From Agelas oroides (taxonomy: Eukaryota > Porifera > Demospongiae > Agelasida > Agelasidae): a stretch of 64,000 nucleotides of DNA. Shown piece by piece: positions 21,053 to 32,953 of the stretch; within the stretch, counting starts at the first letter, position 1; each line of letters starts with the position of its first letter. Position numbers and translations under genes: made by a program. The notes under the pieces were generated by a model. That model was not told the origin of the DNA. It ran no database searches and worked only from the letters and a program-made list of their open reading frames with translations. Where the stretch lies: the NCBI GenBank assembly GCA_949130485.1, contig OX422190.1:6850167-6914166 (forward strand). The letters are read 5' to 3'.

Positions 21053-24052
21053 CGATGGTTCGTCAGTGGAGAGGTTTCTTGTTTCTCTGGATCTCACTTA
21101 CCCCTGGCCTTGCTGGCTATGACTGTGCTCCTCCTCTGCTTCCTACTCATCCCCCTCACCATAGCCATCTCTATGAACATTCTAAAGGTATACAGATACT
21201 GTATGTGATGTGGGGTTGATAGTTGCTAAGCAAGAAACTAATACTGGTATTATATATCTTGGACAATTCTTCATAAGTAAATGCCTGTTTCAAACGTCAA
21301 AATGGATGATTGTTACTGGAGATCTGAAAGTACATAGAAAGTCCAGCTGCATACTACATGTACACTAGTGCTTTGATGTTTACATCTTTGTCTGGTGCAC
21401 ATGTCCCTCCACAGAAGCCGCAATGGCTGAGACACTTTGTTCATCCTTTGACTGTAGTCTTCAGAGATGAGCTAAAGTGGTGGAGTGGTGTAGAACTTGG
21501 AAGGAGGTTCCTATTCCTGCTGTTCTTCATCCCCTTCCCCAGAAATACGGTTAGTAAAGTTCAGTGTTTGTAGGTGTGGCCTACAGGGACCTTAAATCTT
21601 AGTGTGGGCTTGAGTACAATGTCTTGTTTAAACTACATAAACCTGTTTTACATATGTATAAAATCCAGTGCCAACACAGTCATTGTTGGATATGCTAGTG
21701 TGTAGTTAATGTTGTTCATGTTAACATCTGCAAGGTTTTGTGCAGCACCATTGACCAGTCGCAAAAGGTGGGAGTTTTGGTGGGTGTACAGAATCCTGGG
21801 TCCTACATACTTAACATTTATGTAATTGCTGGGGGTTAGAAAAAAACCTTATATCAACCTGACTACAGAGGCAGCTTTTAACCGTAATTAAAGCTTGGGG
21901 GGGGGGGGGGGGGGGTATTTTGAGGCACTTTAGTGGGTCCCCAAATTCAATGCCCAACTTTGAAAGACCCTGTACTGTCACACCCCATAGTATGGGAATT
22001 AGTGGGCTGGGTGGGTGGGAAAACAGCTTTATACTTACTGTATTGTCCCGAGCAAGCGCCCATGGGTGCTCGCAGCTCAAGTACCAAAAATTGGGGGTAG
22101 GCGGTTACACGGAGGAGGTGCTTGAATGGTTCAACTATCCCCATGCAAGCGCCCATCCCGGATGCGAAGTTAGCTGCCAGGGTGTACTGAATTGACCTGC
22201 ATCATCGCTTCGCGTTTGCTTCATCAAGGTCAGCCCAACAGTGGAGAAAGCTGTATCGTGCAAGAAAGCAGACCGACTCGTAGCCTTGTTGCCAACCTTC
22301 CTAAGCGTTCGTCACTTGTAGTATGCGCGCAAATTTCGTACTGCAGGCGAAGAACGCTGCGAACAAGGCTATGCATGTGTATGTGCGAAACCTTGATGCC
22401 GGATGTCATGGCGCCTGAAGCACATCAGAATGATCACAGCTATGTACGTGAGCTCAGTGGACTTACTTTCGATTCACTACGCAAGAATTTAGCATGGTGG
22501 GCGGTTACACGGAGGACCTCAAAAAACCACAAAACTGTCAAACTTGGGGGGGGGGGGGGGGGGGTGGGCGCTTGCTCGGGGGTGGGCGCTTGCTCGGGAC
22601 AATACGGTAATTGATTAACAGGCACACCAGGTTTCTGCATGACGTGCACAAAATGCTTTGTTAGAGGTGAGTGCACAGGACCCTATAGAACAAAATGATG
22701 TGCTCCGCACTTGGTTCGATTATCATTAATTTCAAGTAGTCCACAACACTAATATAACGAACTTAATGCAAGTCTAGAAACTCATATACAGTACTTGGTG
22801 AAGACCCACTTCTATCAGAATATGTTAATGATGAATTGATTTACTTCATGTACCGTGCAGTTTGCTAAATATGCTTTACTGAATTTGTAACTTGTATTAC
22901 TGGTTTGTTTTCTTTCTCACCATGTATAGGCAGCTCCAACACTCGTACTGGCAATTGTTATAACAGTCTATGGATTTGCACAGCCATACAAAAGTCTGAT
23001 TGCAAACATCCTTGAGATGGGTGTCCAAGTAAACTTTCTCTTGTTGCTGTTGATTGAAGCTACATCAGGCATTCGTGATCTACATTTCACATTTCCACCC
23101 CTCCTGCAAAGTAATTCAAAATTTGATCCTGAATGTGTAGACTCTCCGACGGGGATTGCACCAATCACATGGATCCTGATGCCCTTCTACTACCTACCGC
23201 TTCTCATATTTGTGGTGGTTGCATGTGTTTACTTGGCTGTCTATATAAGGTACATGACAGTCTAAGTTTCAACATTGTACTGAGTAATCTTGGTGACAGA
23301 AAGAGCTATGATAAAAAGCTGCAGATCTTGAACAATAGTTTTTGTGTAGTACATGGAAACCCTTCATATAAATCATCTCAGTAATAGCTAACAGTATGGA
23401 AACATTTGAAGTTGCTGAATTAGCACTTTTATTCCTCATACTGGTATTATGTATGTTGTAGGCAAGAAAAGTCTGACTATACTAGTGGCTGCCGTACTGT
23501 AGTTACAAGAGAACAAGACTAGGATCAATATATATTTTATGTCCACTCCATCAATCCATGCTCACAGTTCAGATTTGATAAGGGAATAAGGATGACTAAA
23601 AATGGATAGTGAATTTATCTAAAATTAGCATAATAGTTAACGGAACAACTCGGCTTACCCCTTTTGTGATTGAATATACCTCCTCTCTTCAGTGTTTTTT
23701 TTGTTGTTGTTGTTGTTGTTGTTTTTTTGGTGTTGGTCTAAAGTGAAACTAGTAGCTAAAATGAAAACAATACTGGTAGGAAATGGAAAGCATTGGAATT
23801 AATGCCAGAGTCTAGCACAATTGTAGCTAATTAACCACTTTCATTCATGCTGAAAGATACATCGGGTCTTGTTCTCACTATAGGAAAAAATTCCTCAAGA
23901 AGCCTCTGGACGACAGTGAGCCAGAAGCCATAGAGTACCATCATCACACACGTGAAGTGTTTTTTCAGTCACTGAGATTTGAGGGTAGTCAGTCAGGGTT
24001 TGTTATGTTCACTAACCATTCTGACAATACAGAAGGGATTGACACAGGTTAA
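21053..24052 (+). pseudogene. Duplicate of the membrane-protein C-terminus, lacking upstream exons
   Basis: Four exons are intact: 21053-21187, 21415-21549, 22930-23249 and 23884-24052 (stop TAA). They have the same phases as copy 1 and mostly conservative changes (for example FVHPLTVV for FIHPLTVV, and YLPLLIFVVV). The two exons that precede these in copy 1 (140-285 and 500-638) fall outside the duplicated block, and I found no equivalents between 18741 and 21052. It is therefore 5'-truncated unless fed by distant exons. The open frames suggest either recent duplication or some use. I call it a pseudogene because no start or ectodomain is in reach. Confidence 0.7.
22036..22609. mobile_element. 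MITE, TACCGTA family type A, duplicate copy
   Basis: Same element as 1841-2398, carried along by the duplication. The left end is mutated (TACTGTATTGTCCCGAGCAA); the right end is intact (TTGCTCGGGACAATACGGTA). The poly-G run inside is expanded. Confidence 0.72.
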
Positions 24053-24699
24053 ACATCATATTATATAAATCTGTTTTATGGCATGTGATTGTGATTGAAT
24101 TCATTATTGTATCCAATGAACTGGTGCAGATTCTAATAAATCTTTATATTGTACCATCCAAATGGTTTTCAGTGAGCTGCATGTGGTTGAGTGGATAAGT
24201 GAGATGCCAGGCATCAATGGTCAAGGTCTGTTACTGTTAACCAAGATTATCATTGTTTTATGGAGATGTAAGCTCACATTTGGATTGGAACTGCACTTTT
24301 GGGGCTTTTCATGTTGCACATCGTGACTTTCCAATCAAGATACACACCACTTGAATGTGCAGCTTCTTCATTAACTGATCTGGTACATAGTTTCTGCTTC
24401 TTTACTTCTTTCTAACTTTAATGCCACAACAATGTTACATGGGGTATACAGTGGTGAACAGGGACTGCTGGCTAATGCAGGTTAATTAGTTGACATATGG
24501 CTACCTCATCATTTTTGGTGCATGTGTTCAGCAACCCATACCGATTCAATCTTGGTCCATCTCTTCAACTTGCACACTACCTGTTGTGGGATGGTTTGTT
24601 GTGGCCTGCACCCTAGCCACAGGTGTTGTCTGCAGTGTTGTTTTGGTTGACCATATATAACTAGAATTAAACACCTTTTAGTGAGACCCTTTAGGTTAA

Positions 24700-24731
24700 T
24701 CAAACTATAACTAAACTAAACTAAAGCCCCC

Positions 24732-24769
<38 letters not shown>

Positions 24770-24910
24770 AAAAAAACACCCCACTATACTAAAACAGAAA
24801 AGTAATTTTTCACAGATAACTATATAACTAAAGACTTGTTAGTGACTAATGTAAAACCAGGAAACTAAAACTGAATTTCAAAACTAATTAACTGCAACTA
24901 AACTAAAAGC
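24700..24910. repeat. AACTAAACTAAA-rich element with poly-C and poly-A runs
   Basis: ACTATAACTAAACTAAACTA precedes a run of about 26 C and then A-rich DNA with CACTATACTAAAAC and TTTTTCACAGATAACTA. The same ordered motifs recur at 37895-38135 without the C run. This is an uncharacterised interspersed repeat, not a telomere. Confidence 0.55.
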
Positions 24911-25399
24911 TTAAGCCCTACAACACTTGTTCTCTAGTTTTACATAGTCTACTCCTGCTATTACAAGTATATTATTGACCAGAATTGTTTATGTGTATAA
25001 AGACGTAGTTGGTTGCGTATATGCCGCGTGATATGCTGCTCAAGTTCTCAAGTTGATACTGAACATTGGGGCTAACATTACTACTGTATCCTGCCAGTGT
25101 TACTCCTTCTGCTATTCCTTTCACCTGTTCTGCGCGTTTCTCACTGTTCTCGTTGGGATTTTGGTCTTTTTTGTCAATTGGTGAGCTTTTATTGGAATTC
25201 TGTATCTGTTGTAGTTATCTGGTTCTGTGGTTGTGTGGCTTATACTAACATAACAACTTGTTGTCTTGGTGTGTTCTAGTGGGGTTGTGAGCTTCAAGGC
25301 CTCTGCCTGCCTTCCTTGCTATATGGCCCTAGTTGGGTGAGTGGGCTACTACTCACTTATTACTCAGATATAAGCCAACTTCAACTTGTTACTCCAGTG

Positions 25400-26401
25400 A
25401 TGGACAGCCCATTGGTAAATCCTGTTCTGGCATATGTAAAAGCCTTTCGACTTAGAGGTGACTTGGATTCCCTTAAGCATGCTGCCCTTGGTAAATTTGC
25501 TACTGCTCTTCTAGCTGAGGCTAAAAGAATCCTGTGGGACAAATGTTCATTGTCTTCACTTGGTCTTCCCCTTACCAGTCGCCGTACTACAGAAAAAAGG
25601 TCTCAGGCAGCTGCTGACTTAGAGGACATCATAGCAGCATTTGCTAAACTTGATGACAACGGCAGTATTCCTATGATCTTCTGTGAGGCCAGTGACCTTG
25701 TCTTGCTCCCTCCCATTGTCACTGATCCGGTTTGTGAGATGGTCCATGAAAATAGTAGGAGTTTGAGGGGTCTGGAGAATGAGATTAAGGAACTCTCCTC
25801 TAAATTTGACAAGCTTAACGCAGTAATTAGTAAAGTAGAGGGAAGTCTCTCTCAACATTCTGCCGAGTCTTATGCAAGCGTTACTCGCTCTTCCCCTCAG
25901 ATTGCTCAAGCTAGAATTTCTTCCCCTCTCAGTGGCAACTTAATGCCTACTTATGCTTCTCGCAGTCATAAACTGATTCTGTTTGGCTTACCTGAGCACA
26001 ACACCCTCACAGAACTAAAGAATGAGATTGATAAAATTTTATCGTTTCTGGTTGGATCTCATGTTCCCTTGAGTGATCTCTATCGCCTTGGTCGTAAGAA
26101 GTCAGGCACCACCACCCCTCTCTCTCGTCCAAGACCTGTGTTGTTGACCTTTACCTCACTGATGGACAGGCGTCTTGTGTTATCACGTGTGCGCAAGCTG
26201 AAAGAGTATGATACAACTGGCCTGTATTTGCGACCTGACCTCTCCATAGATGAGCGCGTTAAACGTCGTTCTGGTAACCCTTCTAGCAGTAATCCTCAAC
26301 CTCCATCTTCTGATTCGGGTGATAGTCATCCTCAAACTACCCCTCTCCCCTCTGATTCTGGTACTCCTGGCGGTGCTTCTGGCACCTTAACTGCACCATG
26401 A
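25400..26401 (+). CDS. Retrotransposon ORF1 protein
   Basis: 334 codons including the stop, starting at ATG (MDSPLVNPVLAYVKAFRLRG). A coiled-coil-like middle (ENEIKELSSKFDKLNAVISK) leads to a possible RNA-binding region (HKLILFGLPEHN, LSDLYRLGRKKS, RPVLLTFTSLMDRR). The C-terminus is Ser/Pro/Gly-rich. ORF1 proteins of this kind bind the element RNA and form a particle with ORF2. The frame is open further upstream without ATG, so 25400 is the first Met. Its stop overlaps the ORF2 start as ATGA, pointing to coupled termination and re-initiation. Confidence 0.75.
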   Translation: MDSPLVNPVLAYVKAFRLRGDLDSLKHAALGKFATALLAEAKRILWDKCSLSSLGLPLTSRRTTEKRSQAAADLEDIIAAFAKLDDNGSIPMIFCEASDLVLLPPIVTDPVCEMVHENSRSLRGLENEIKELSSKFDKLNAVISKVEGSLSQHSAESYASVTRSSPQIAQARISSPLSGNLMPTYASRSHKLILFGLPEHNTLTELKNEIDKILSFLVGSHVPLSDLYRLGRKKSGTTTPLSRPRPVLLTFTSLMDRRLVLSRVRKLKEYDTTGLYLRPDLSIDERVKRRSGNPSSSNPQPPSSDSGDSHPQTTPLPSDSGTPGGASGTLTAP

Positions 26402-29334
26402 TTTCTCAACTACGTATAATTTCGTATAACTGTAGAGGTTGGCGTGGTAGTTCTCCTTATGTTTCTGATCTCCTTTCCTCATGTGATATTCTCTTGATTC
26501 AAGAGCACTGGTTGTCTCGAGAAAACTTTAATGTTCTTAATATAAGTGATCAATTTATCTATACTGCAGTTAGTGGAATGGACAGTTCCAATCTTTTAGT
26601 TGGGCGTCCTTTTGGCGGCTGCGCTATTATGTATCGCAAGTCCTTACTTGCTTGTGTCAAGTCCATTCCTACTAACTCTAAACGTTTCTGTGCGGTCAGA
26701 TTGATTGACTCAAACAATTTTATCATTCTGTTGATTAATGTCTATATGCCGACTGATTATGGGACATCTGTCTCTAATGTTGAATTTATTTCATGCTTAA
26801 GTGAGATTGAGGCGTTTATTGATTCGCAGTCATTCGATTCTCTTATAATTGGCGGTGATTTTAATGTTGATTTCTCTCGTGCGTCTAATAACTCTTTATC
26901 TCTCAGTGACTTTATGTCTTCTTTAAACCTATCTGCTGTTGATTGCCTTTTTCCCTCAATTCCTTTCACTTATATGCGTGATGATGGTTCTGCAACATCT
27001 TGGGTAGATCATTTCCTATGTAGCGAACAGTTGGTGTCCTCTTTTTTCTCTGTCTCTCTTGGTGGATCTGGCTCAAACCTTTCTGATCATCATCCACTTG
27101 TTGCTGTCTTTAACTGTTCCTTGAACGTTACTCCCAATTCTGCGTCTGTGTCCTCTTCCTTTGCGTCTGCGTCCCCTTCCTCCGCGTCTCAGTCTAAACC
27201 GTCCATTGCTTGGCATCGTGCCTCTCCAGATCAAGTATCTGCTTACTGTGATCTTGTTGTTCGCTCTCTCCCTGTTCCTCCAACTGAAGCTTTATGTTGT
27301 ACTAACCCTGACTGTACTAGTCATCTACATGTGCTAGAATTATACTGTGACTCTCTTTGTAACACCTTGAAAGTCTCGGCTGAACTGACTCTTCCTCTCT
27401 CTAGACAAGGTCGTGTTATTCCTGGTTGGAATAAAGCTGCATCTATGCTTAAGTCAAAGGCCAATTTCTGGCATAAAGTTTGGAAAGAAGCCGGCTGCCC
27501 CTGCTCTGGGGTACTTTTTGACATCAAACGCCGTTCACGTTCTCGTTTCAAATATGAAGTAAGACGTCTTAGGCGGCGCGAAAAACACATACGACGATCA
27601 AAGCTTGCCGAAGCCATGAGCTCTAAGGATGTTAATAGTTTTTGGTCTCAAGTAAGGAGAATAAACTCAAGCAAGTCTTCCTCTTCATCATCTGTTGTTG
27701 ATTCTGTGAGTGGTGCACCGCACATTGCCAATGTTTTCTCTGCCAAACTTGAATCCCTTTTGAACTCCCGTTCAACTAGGGCCCGTGAGGAACTTCTGTC
27801 CTCTTTAGATGTTTGTGATGATGATCTTCAGTCTTTTCAGTTTTCACGAGACTGTGTTGTCTCTGCACTCTCTCATCTTAAGCCAGGCAAGCATGACGGA
27901 AGTCCTCTATCCTCCGATCATGTCATTAAGGCTTCCCCAGTGTTAGTCACAATTTTACCTCCTCTTTTTACAGCTTTTGTTCGCCATTCATACCTCCCAC
28001 CCAACCTCAGGAACTGTATCCTTAAACCGATTCCCAAGCCACATAAAGATCCTACCTTATCTGATAGTTATCGACCCATTGCCCTTGCCCCAACATTGAG
28101 TAAAATCCTGGAATGGTGTATCCTTTTACAATATTCTGAATATTTTGCGACTTCCCCACTTCAGTTTGGGTTTAAGAAGCATATGTCTACCGCACTCTGT
28201 ACTGGCTTAGTTAAGAACATATCAGCACACTACATGTCTCACGGCTCCTCTGTCTTTGCTTGTCTGTTAGATGCCAGCAAAGCATTTGATCTTGTTGATC
28301 ATTCGTTGCTGTTTCAGCAGCTACTACAACGAAGGACTCCCAGTTTTTTAGTTCGCTTCCTCATCAGCTGGTATAGCTCTCAATCTTGTAGTGTTTCTTG
28401 GGATGGTGCCAGCTCTGATTCTTTTAATGTTTCTAACGGCGTTCGTCAGGGAGGAGTTCTGTCCCCTGTGTTGTTTACTATATACATGGATATCTTATTG
28501 AATAAGCTTAAAGAGTGTGGAGTTGGCTGATACTGGGATGGTTTGTTTGTTGGCGCTCTCTGTTATGCTGATGATTTGATCTTGTTGGCTCCGTGTCCTT
28601 CTGCTTTACGCACTATGCTCAGTCTATGTGAGTCCTTTTCCAATTCCTATGGTCTCAAATTTAATGCTGGTAAAACTCAACTCATTCGTTTTGGTTTATC
28701 TCCTTCTGACAAGTGTACAACTGCTATCTATTTTTGTGGTGAACTTTTAGCGTTCCTCAATTCTGTCTGTCATCTAGGTCACATTCTGTCTTACAATCTC
28801 TCAGACAACGATGACATTGTTTTTAAGTCCCGGGACTTGCTTAAAAAGGCTAATCTTTTGTTCTGCAACTTTAAGTTCTGCAATCCTCACACCTTAACGT
28901 TTCTGTTTCGCTCATATTGTCTCTCCTTGTATGGATGCTCTCTGTGGCGGCTAGACTCCCCATCTATGAACCTGATTGAAGTTGCCTTCAATAACATTTT
29001 GAGGCGTATCTGGAAACTCCCGTCTAATTCTCATACTAGAATAGTTCATAGTACTGCCCGTCTGTTGAGTCTCTTCAATGTTGTCTTTGCTCATTCTTTA
29101 TCCTTGTTATCTTCTGCTCTGTCCTGTCCTTCGTTCCCTGTTTCTTTTATCTATCGTGTTTCTTCCAACCTTGTGTATACTCCGTGTGGGTTCAACCGTC
29201 TCCGTGGACATAACTATAAGAAGACTTATTATCCTGAAGACCTTTTTTGTGCTAACATAATTAGAGATATTAGAATTAGTTGTGTGTCTAGCAGTGACTT
29301 TGAATATGTAATTTCTGTTATCTCTTCACACTAA
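26398..29334 (+). pseudogene. Retrotransposon ORF2: endonuclease and reverse transcriptase, one in-frame stop
   Basis: The N-terminal APE endonuclease shows SYNCRGWRG, LIQEHW, NVYMPTDYG, IIGGDFNVDF and SDHHPLV. The reverse transcriptase follows with SYRPIALAPTLSKILEW, CLLDASKAFDLVDH, NGVRQGGVLSPVLFTIYMD and the catalytic CYADDLILLAP. A single TGA at 28528-28530 interrupts the frame between blocks (ECGVG*YWDGLFVGALCYAD). The reading resumes in the same frame and runs to 29334. Relatives usually have Cys or another residue here, so TGC to TGA is the simple explanation. Otherwise the 979-codon frame is intact, suggesting a young copy. TGA readthrough is possible but there is no evidence for it. 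Confidence 0.85.
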
Positions 29335-29397
29335 CTTAATTTACATTTTAATTTAGTTGTTTGTCTCTTACACCTATGTTGGTGTGTTTTCTCAATT

Positions 29398-29428
<31 letters not shown>

Positions 29429-30138
29429 CCATTAGCAGCAATTGCCTTAAATTTGCAGTCTAAAGCAGTCCCATGTAATATAGAGTTATGTTGGTATTGT
29501 ATGTGTCACAAGACTGCTTGTAATGCCTCTTGTGTATGTCATTTCAAGAGAAGCTTTTACTAGCAATTGTTTTGTGTTCATCCATGAGTACCAGCTCCTT
29601 TTCTTTGTAAACTAGAGAACAGAAATGGTTATCAACACTAACCTGCTGCTTGTTGAAATTCAATCAAAAACAATCACTCTGTATATACTTTCCGTTTTTT
29701 TTTGTCTGTATAAATGCATATTTAAGCAAACACAGATCCTTGCTCTCAAGCTAAGGTGAACAAAAGAATTATCAGTAATTATGGCAAAGTCTTTCCCAAA
29801 GCATGATTATTTACGAACAATTCCCAGTACACAAAAGGACATGAAGAAAATTCGAGTTCAGACTGTTTTCTAGAACAGTGTTTGCTACATGCTCCACATA
29901 CAAGGTACTTTTACGAGCTTTCGTCATAGATGTGTGGAACATCCCTTACATATTACCTTGCTCGCTTCAATAACTAACTTTGTGTATTTATACCCAGGCT
30001 ATTTGCCACTAGCAATATAGTGCTATGACAAAATAATAGAATAACTTTCAAAGGTCTAGTTGTGTACCAATACAAATACAAGATAAATCTCTCTTTTTTA
30101 TTACATTTATGTATTTTTTTCTGCAGCTGTTTCACAGG
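29429..30138. other. Non-coding flank
   Basis: AT-rich sequence between the retrotransposon tail and the next beta-helix gene copy. No coding or repeat signal recognised except poly-T at 29694. Confidence 0.5.
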
Positions 30139-31264
30139 ATGGCTCAGTTCACATTGTTCACCGTTATTGTGGTAGTTCTGTTCATTAACATCCTCCCTTA
30201 CTGCTCTGCTGAGAATGTATACTGCGTCACACCCACTGCCACTTCATGTGCATTCTGTCCTCACAATTCAACCCACTGTGCCACACTCTCTGAGTATATG
30301 CAGTAGAAGCTGAACTGTATTTTACCTCGGAGGTATAGTGGTCATCCAGCTAGTAACTCTGTCCTGCTTTTGCAATCTACACAATATGCTAAACTAGTTT
30401 TCCATGGCACTGCACTTGCACTACATAACACCAGCATTACTGCAGAGGACAGTAAGTTTATACATAACCAGTGTGCGTGTGAGTCATCCAGTGAGAGTTT
30501 TAAGCTAGGATGTGGTATTACTACTCTCAACAGCAACCTAACATTCATCGGAAACACCTATAATTCTTGAAAATAATGCTAGCAACAGATACAGTGCTGG
30601 TGCAATCTGGGCATTAGCAAGTTTACTATACACTTTACTGAAACAAATAACTTCATTGGCAACTCAGCATGGTATGGTGGTGCAATACGTGTAGAGGCCA
30701 ACGCATTGAGTTTTAGTGGTACTAGTAACTTTACTCATAACTCTGCAGATGTGGGTGGTGCAATCAGCATAGCTGACAATGTTGTAGTTACCTTCAGTGG
30801 GACAAACAACTTTATAGGTAACTCAGCAAGCAATGGTAGTGGTGGTGCAATTATTGCAACTAGGAACACATCATTGCATTTCTTTGGAACTAGTGACTTT
30901 AGTTATAACTCAGCAGGAAACCATGGTGGTGCAATTGCCAGAGATGGTAATGTAATTGTTGCTTTTAAAATGGAACTCTTTAACAATTCAGCAGTTATGG
31001 TGGTGGTGCAATCATTGCATCTAGCAACACCTTGTTGGATTTTGTTGGTACTAATGCCTTCAGTCAAAACTCAGCAGGTTATGAAGGTGGTGCAGTTGAG
31101 GTACATATGATGTAGTTATCTTCAGTGGAATAAACAAGTTCATTAACAACTCAGCAAGCAATATTGGTCGTGCAATTATTGCAACTAGCAACACATCATT
31201 GAGCTTTATTGGAACTAGTGACTTTAGTTACAACTTAGCAGAACAGTATATGGTGGTGCAATTG

Positions 31265-31982
31265 GGGCGTGTGTAAAAGCCGGACTCCCGGATCACCGAA
31301 AATTTGAGCAAAAAATCGAACGGGCAATTATAAGTTTTTGCACATGCGCAGTAAGCGTATATTATTAGACGGCTCTTGACAGTCTTGTCCAGGCCGAAGT
31401 CTACTTTCAGGCTGCCTCCAACCTTACTCGTATAGTCTGCCTCTTCTGAGGCAGTGGCACAAAGGAAGGCATTCATGAAAAGCTCCGCTACTTCAAGGCG
31501 CAGAGGGACAGTTCTTGCGCACGAGGTAAGCCAGCTAGTTACCTACCTAGTCGGAGTTTCTCCCGGTACTCTGTGCTACAACTGCGTGCTACGCACACTG
31601 TTTGGTTTCAGCAAGTCGGCGTTTGCGTAGGAAACTGTTGCAGTGAGCGTTTGGCGTACTTGCCACTCTGCGTGTAGGTAGCCTCTGCCGGTTCTGGCAA
31701 AAAACAGTGGCTCAGTTTAATACACCTTGGTGGCTTTTATATGTCCGTGAAGGCCTTAGAAAGGTCAAGCCAGACGACCAAAAAGGAATGCTGCTAGTTA
31801 ATAGGAACAGGCCTACAACGTTTTCCCGTACAGCAAAAGCGAGAAATAGGTGGGCGGGGCCTGAAACGAGGTCGATTACGTACGCGCGCGCAGGCACTTC
31901 ATAATTGTCCGGTCGATTTTTGCACATTTTTGTTGATCCGGGTGATCCGGGTGATCCGGCAGTCCGGCTTTTACACATGCCC
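31265..31982. mobile_element. 718-bp Mutator-like element with 9-bp target duplication
   Basis: The ends GGGCGTGTGTAAAAGCCGGA and TCCGGCTTTTACACATGCCC are inverted repeats. The flanks carry the direct repeat GTGCAATTG (31256-31264 and 31983-31991), part of the beta-helix coding repeat. A 9-bp duplication suits Mutator-like or foldback elements. There is no transposase. Inside, 31476-31526 reads MKSSATSRRRGTVLAHE up to a donor GTAAGC, which looks like a captured first exon. Confidence 0.8.
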
Positions 31983-32390
31983 GTGCAATTGCCACAATAG
32001 ACACTGTTGTACTTACCTTCAGTGGAACCAACAACTTCATGGAACGGTATGGTGGTGCAATTGCCACAATAGACACTGTTGTACTTACCTTCAGTGGAAC
32101 CAACAACTTCATGGAACTCAGCAGAACGGTATGGTGGTGCAATTGCCACAATAGACACTGTTGTACTTACCTTCAGTGGAACCAACAACTTCATGGAACT
32201 CAGGAGAACGGTATATGGTGGTACAATTGCCACAATAGACACTGTTGTACTTACCTTCAATGGAACCAACAACTTCATGGAACTCAGCAGAACGGTATAT
32301 GGTGGTGCAATTGCCACAGTAGACACTGTTGTACTTACCTTCAGTGGAACCAACAACTTCATTGACATCTCAGCTGAACATGAAAAGGAA
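31983..32390 (+). repeat. Homogenised beta-helix repeats, ~84-bp period
   Basis: Five units of GGTGCAATTGCCACAATAGA plus CACTGTTGTACTTACC start at about 31983, 32054, 32137, 32221 and 32306. They are nearly identical, unlike the diverged units on either side. This implies recent tandem expansion or gene conversion. The unit is 28 codons, one or one-and-a-bit beta-helix turns. Confidence 0.75.
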
Positions 32391-32758
32391 GGTTGGACCC
32401 CTGTAATAGGAAAAAGGAGCCGGCATAAAGTGCCAACACGCCTGCTCAGACTGAGAGCTCCACCACATGTTCGTGCAAGCCTGCCATCTTCTGATTCTAG
32501 TGCTGGCGAGAACTCTGACTCGGACTGCTCCCTGCACATTCCTGATGGTGCTGGTGTTTGCTACTCACCTCACAGTGGAAAACCAGGCCTCCGGGTTACA
32601 ACTAAGAGCACTTCCAATTGGACTCCCATTTCATCAAGAACTAGATCTAAATTTAAATGACAGGGTACAGGCTTGTATTAGCCCATGGCTATTCTTGTGT
32701 CCTTGTGTATCATGTAATATGATCACAAGAAGAATTATTATTACAAAAAAAAACAACC
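32373..32758 (+). mobile_element. Retro-type insertion with an A-rich tail
   Basis: The beta-helix frame is interrupted inside SAEQYGGAI. The inserted sequence reads in frame as KEGWTPVIGKRSRHKVPTRL and on to KSTSNWTPISSRTRSKFK* (stop 32658-32660). It ends ATTATTATTACAAAAAAAAA. Acceptance into a coding repeat plus a 3' A tail suggests insertion of a short, 5'-truncated retroelement or processed transcript. I do not recognise the peptide; a retrotransposon ORF1 fragment is possible. Confidence 0.45.
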
Positions 32759-32953
32759 CAACAATATGGTGGTGCAATTATGACAAATAACAACAACATA
32801 CTATACATTCAACGGAGCCAACAACAATTCAGCAGACTCTGGTGATCTTCACATATAACAATACTGTACTTACCTTCAGTGGAACGAACAACTTCAACAA
32901 CAACTCAACAGAACAGCTTGGTGGTGCAATTCGTGCACAAAAGAGCACAGCAT

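Larger units (their letters stand above)
20847..24509 (+). repeat. Segmental duplication, copy 2
   Basis: Direct copy of 677-4257. Exon lengths are identical (135, 135, 320 and 169 nt). The intron segment 21641-21892 is inverted relative to copy 1. Poly-G runs are longer here (about 20 G at 21896 and about 19 at 22546). Confidence 0.92.
25060..29428 (+). mobile_element. Non-LTR retrotransposon (APE-type), near full length
   Basis: Two overlapping ORFs (25400-26401 and 26398-29334) are followed by a short 3' UTR and a (TAA)n tail at about 29400-29425. The 5' limit is estimated. I could not define target-site duplications. ORF2 carries an APE endonuclease then a reverse transcriptase, which places it with the Jockey/I/CR1-like elements. 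The exact clade cannot be set by eye. It lies between two fragments of the beta-helix gene cluster. Confidence 0.85.
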
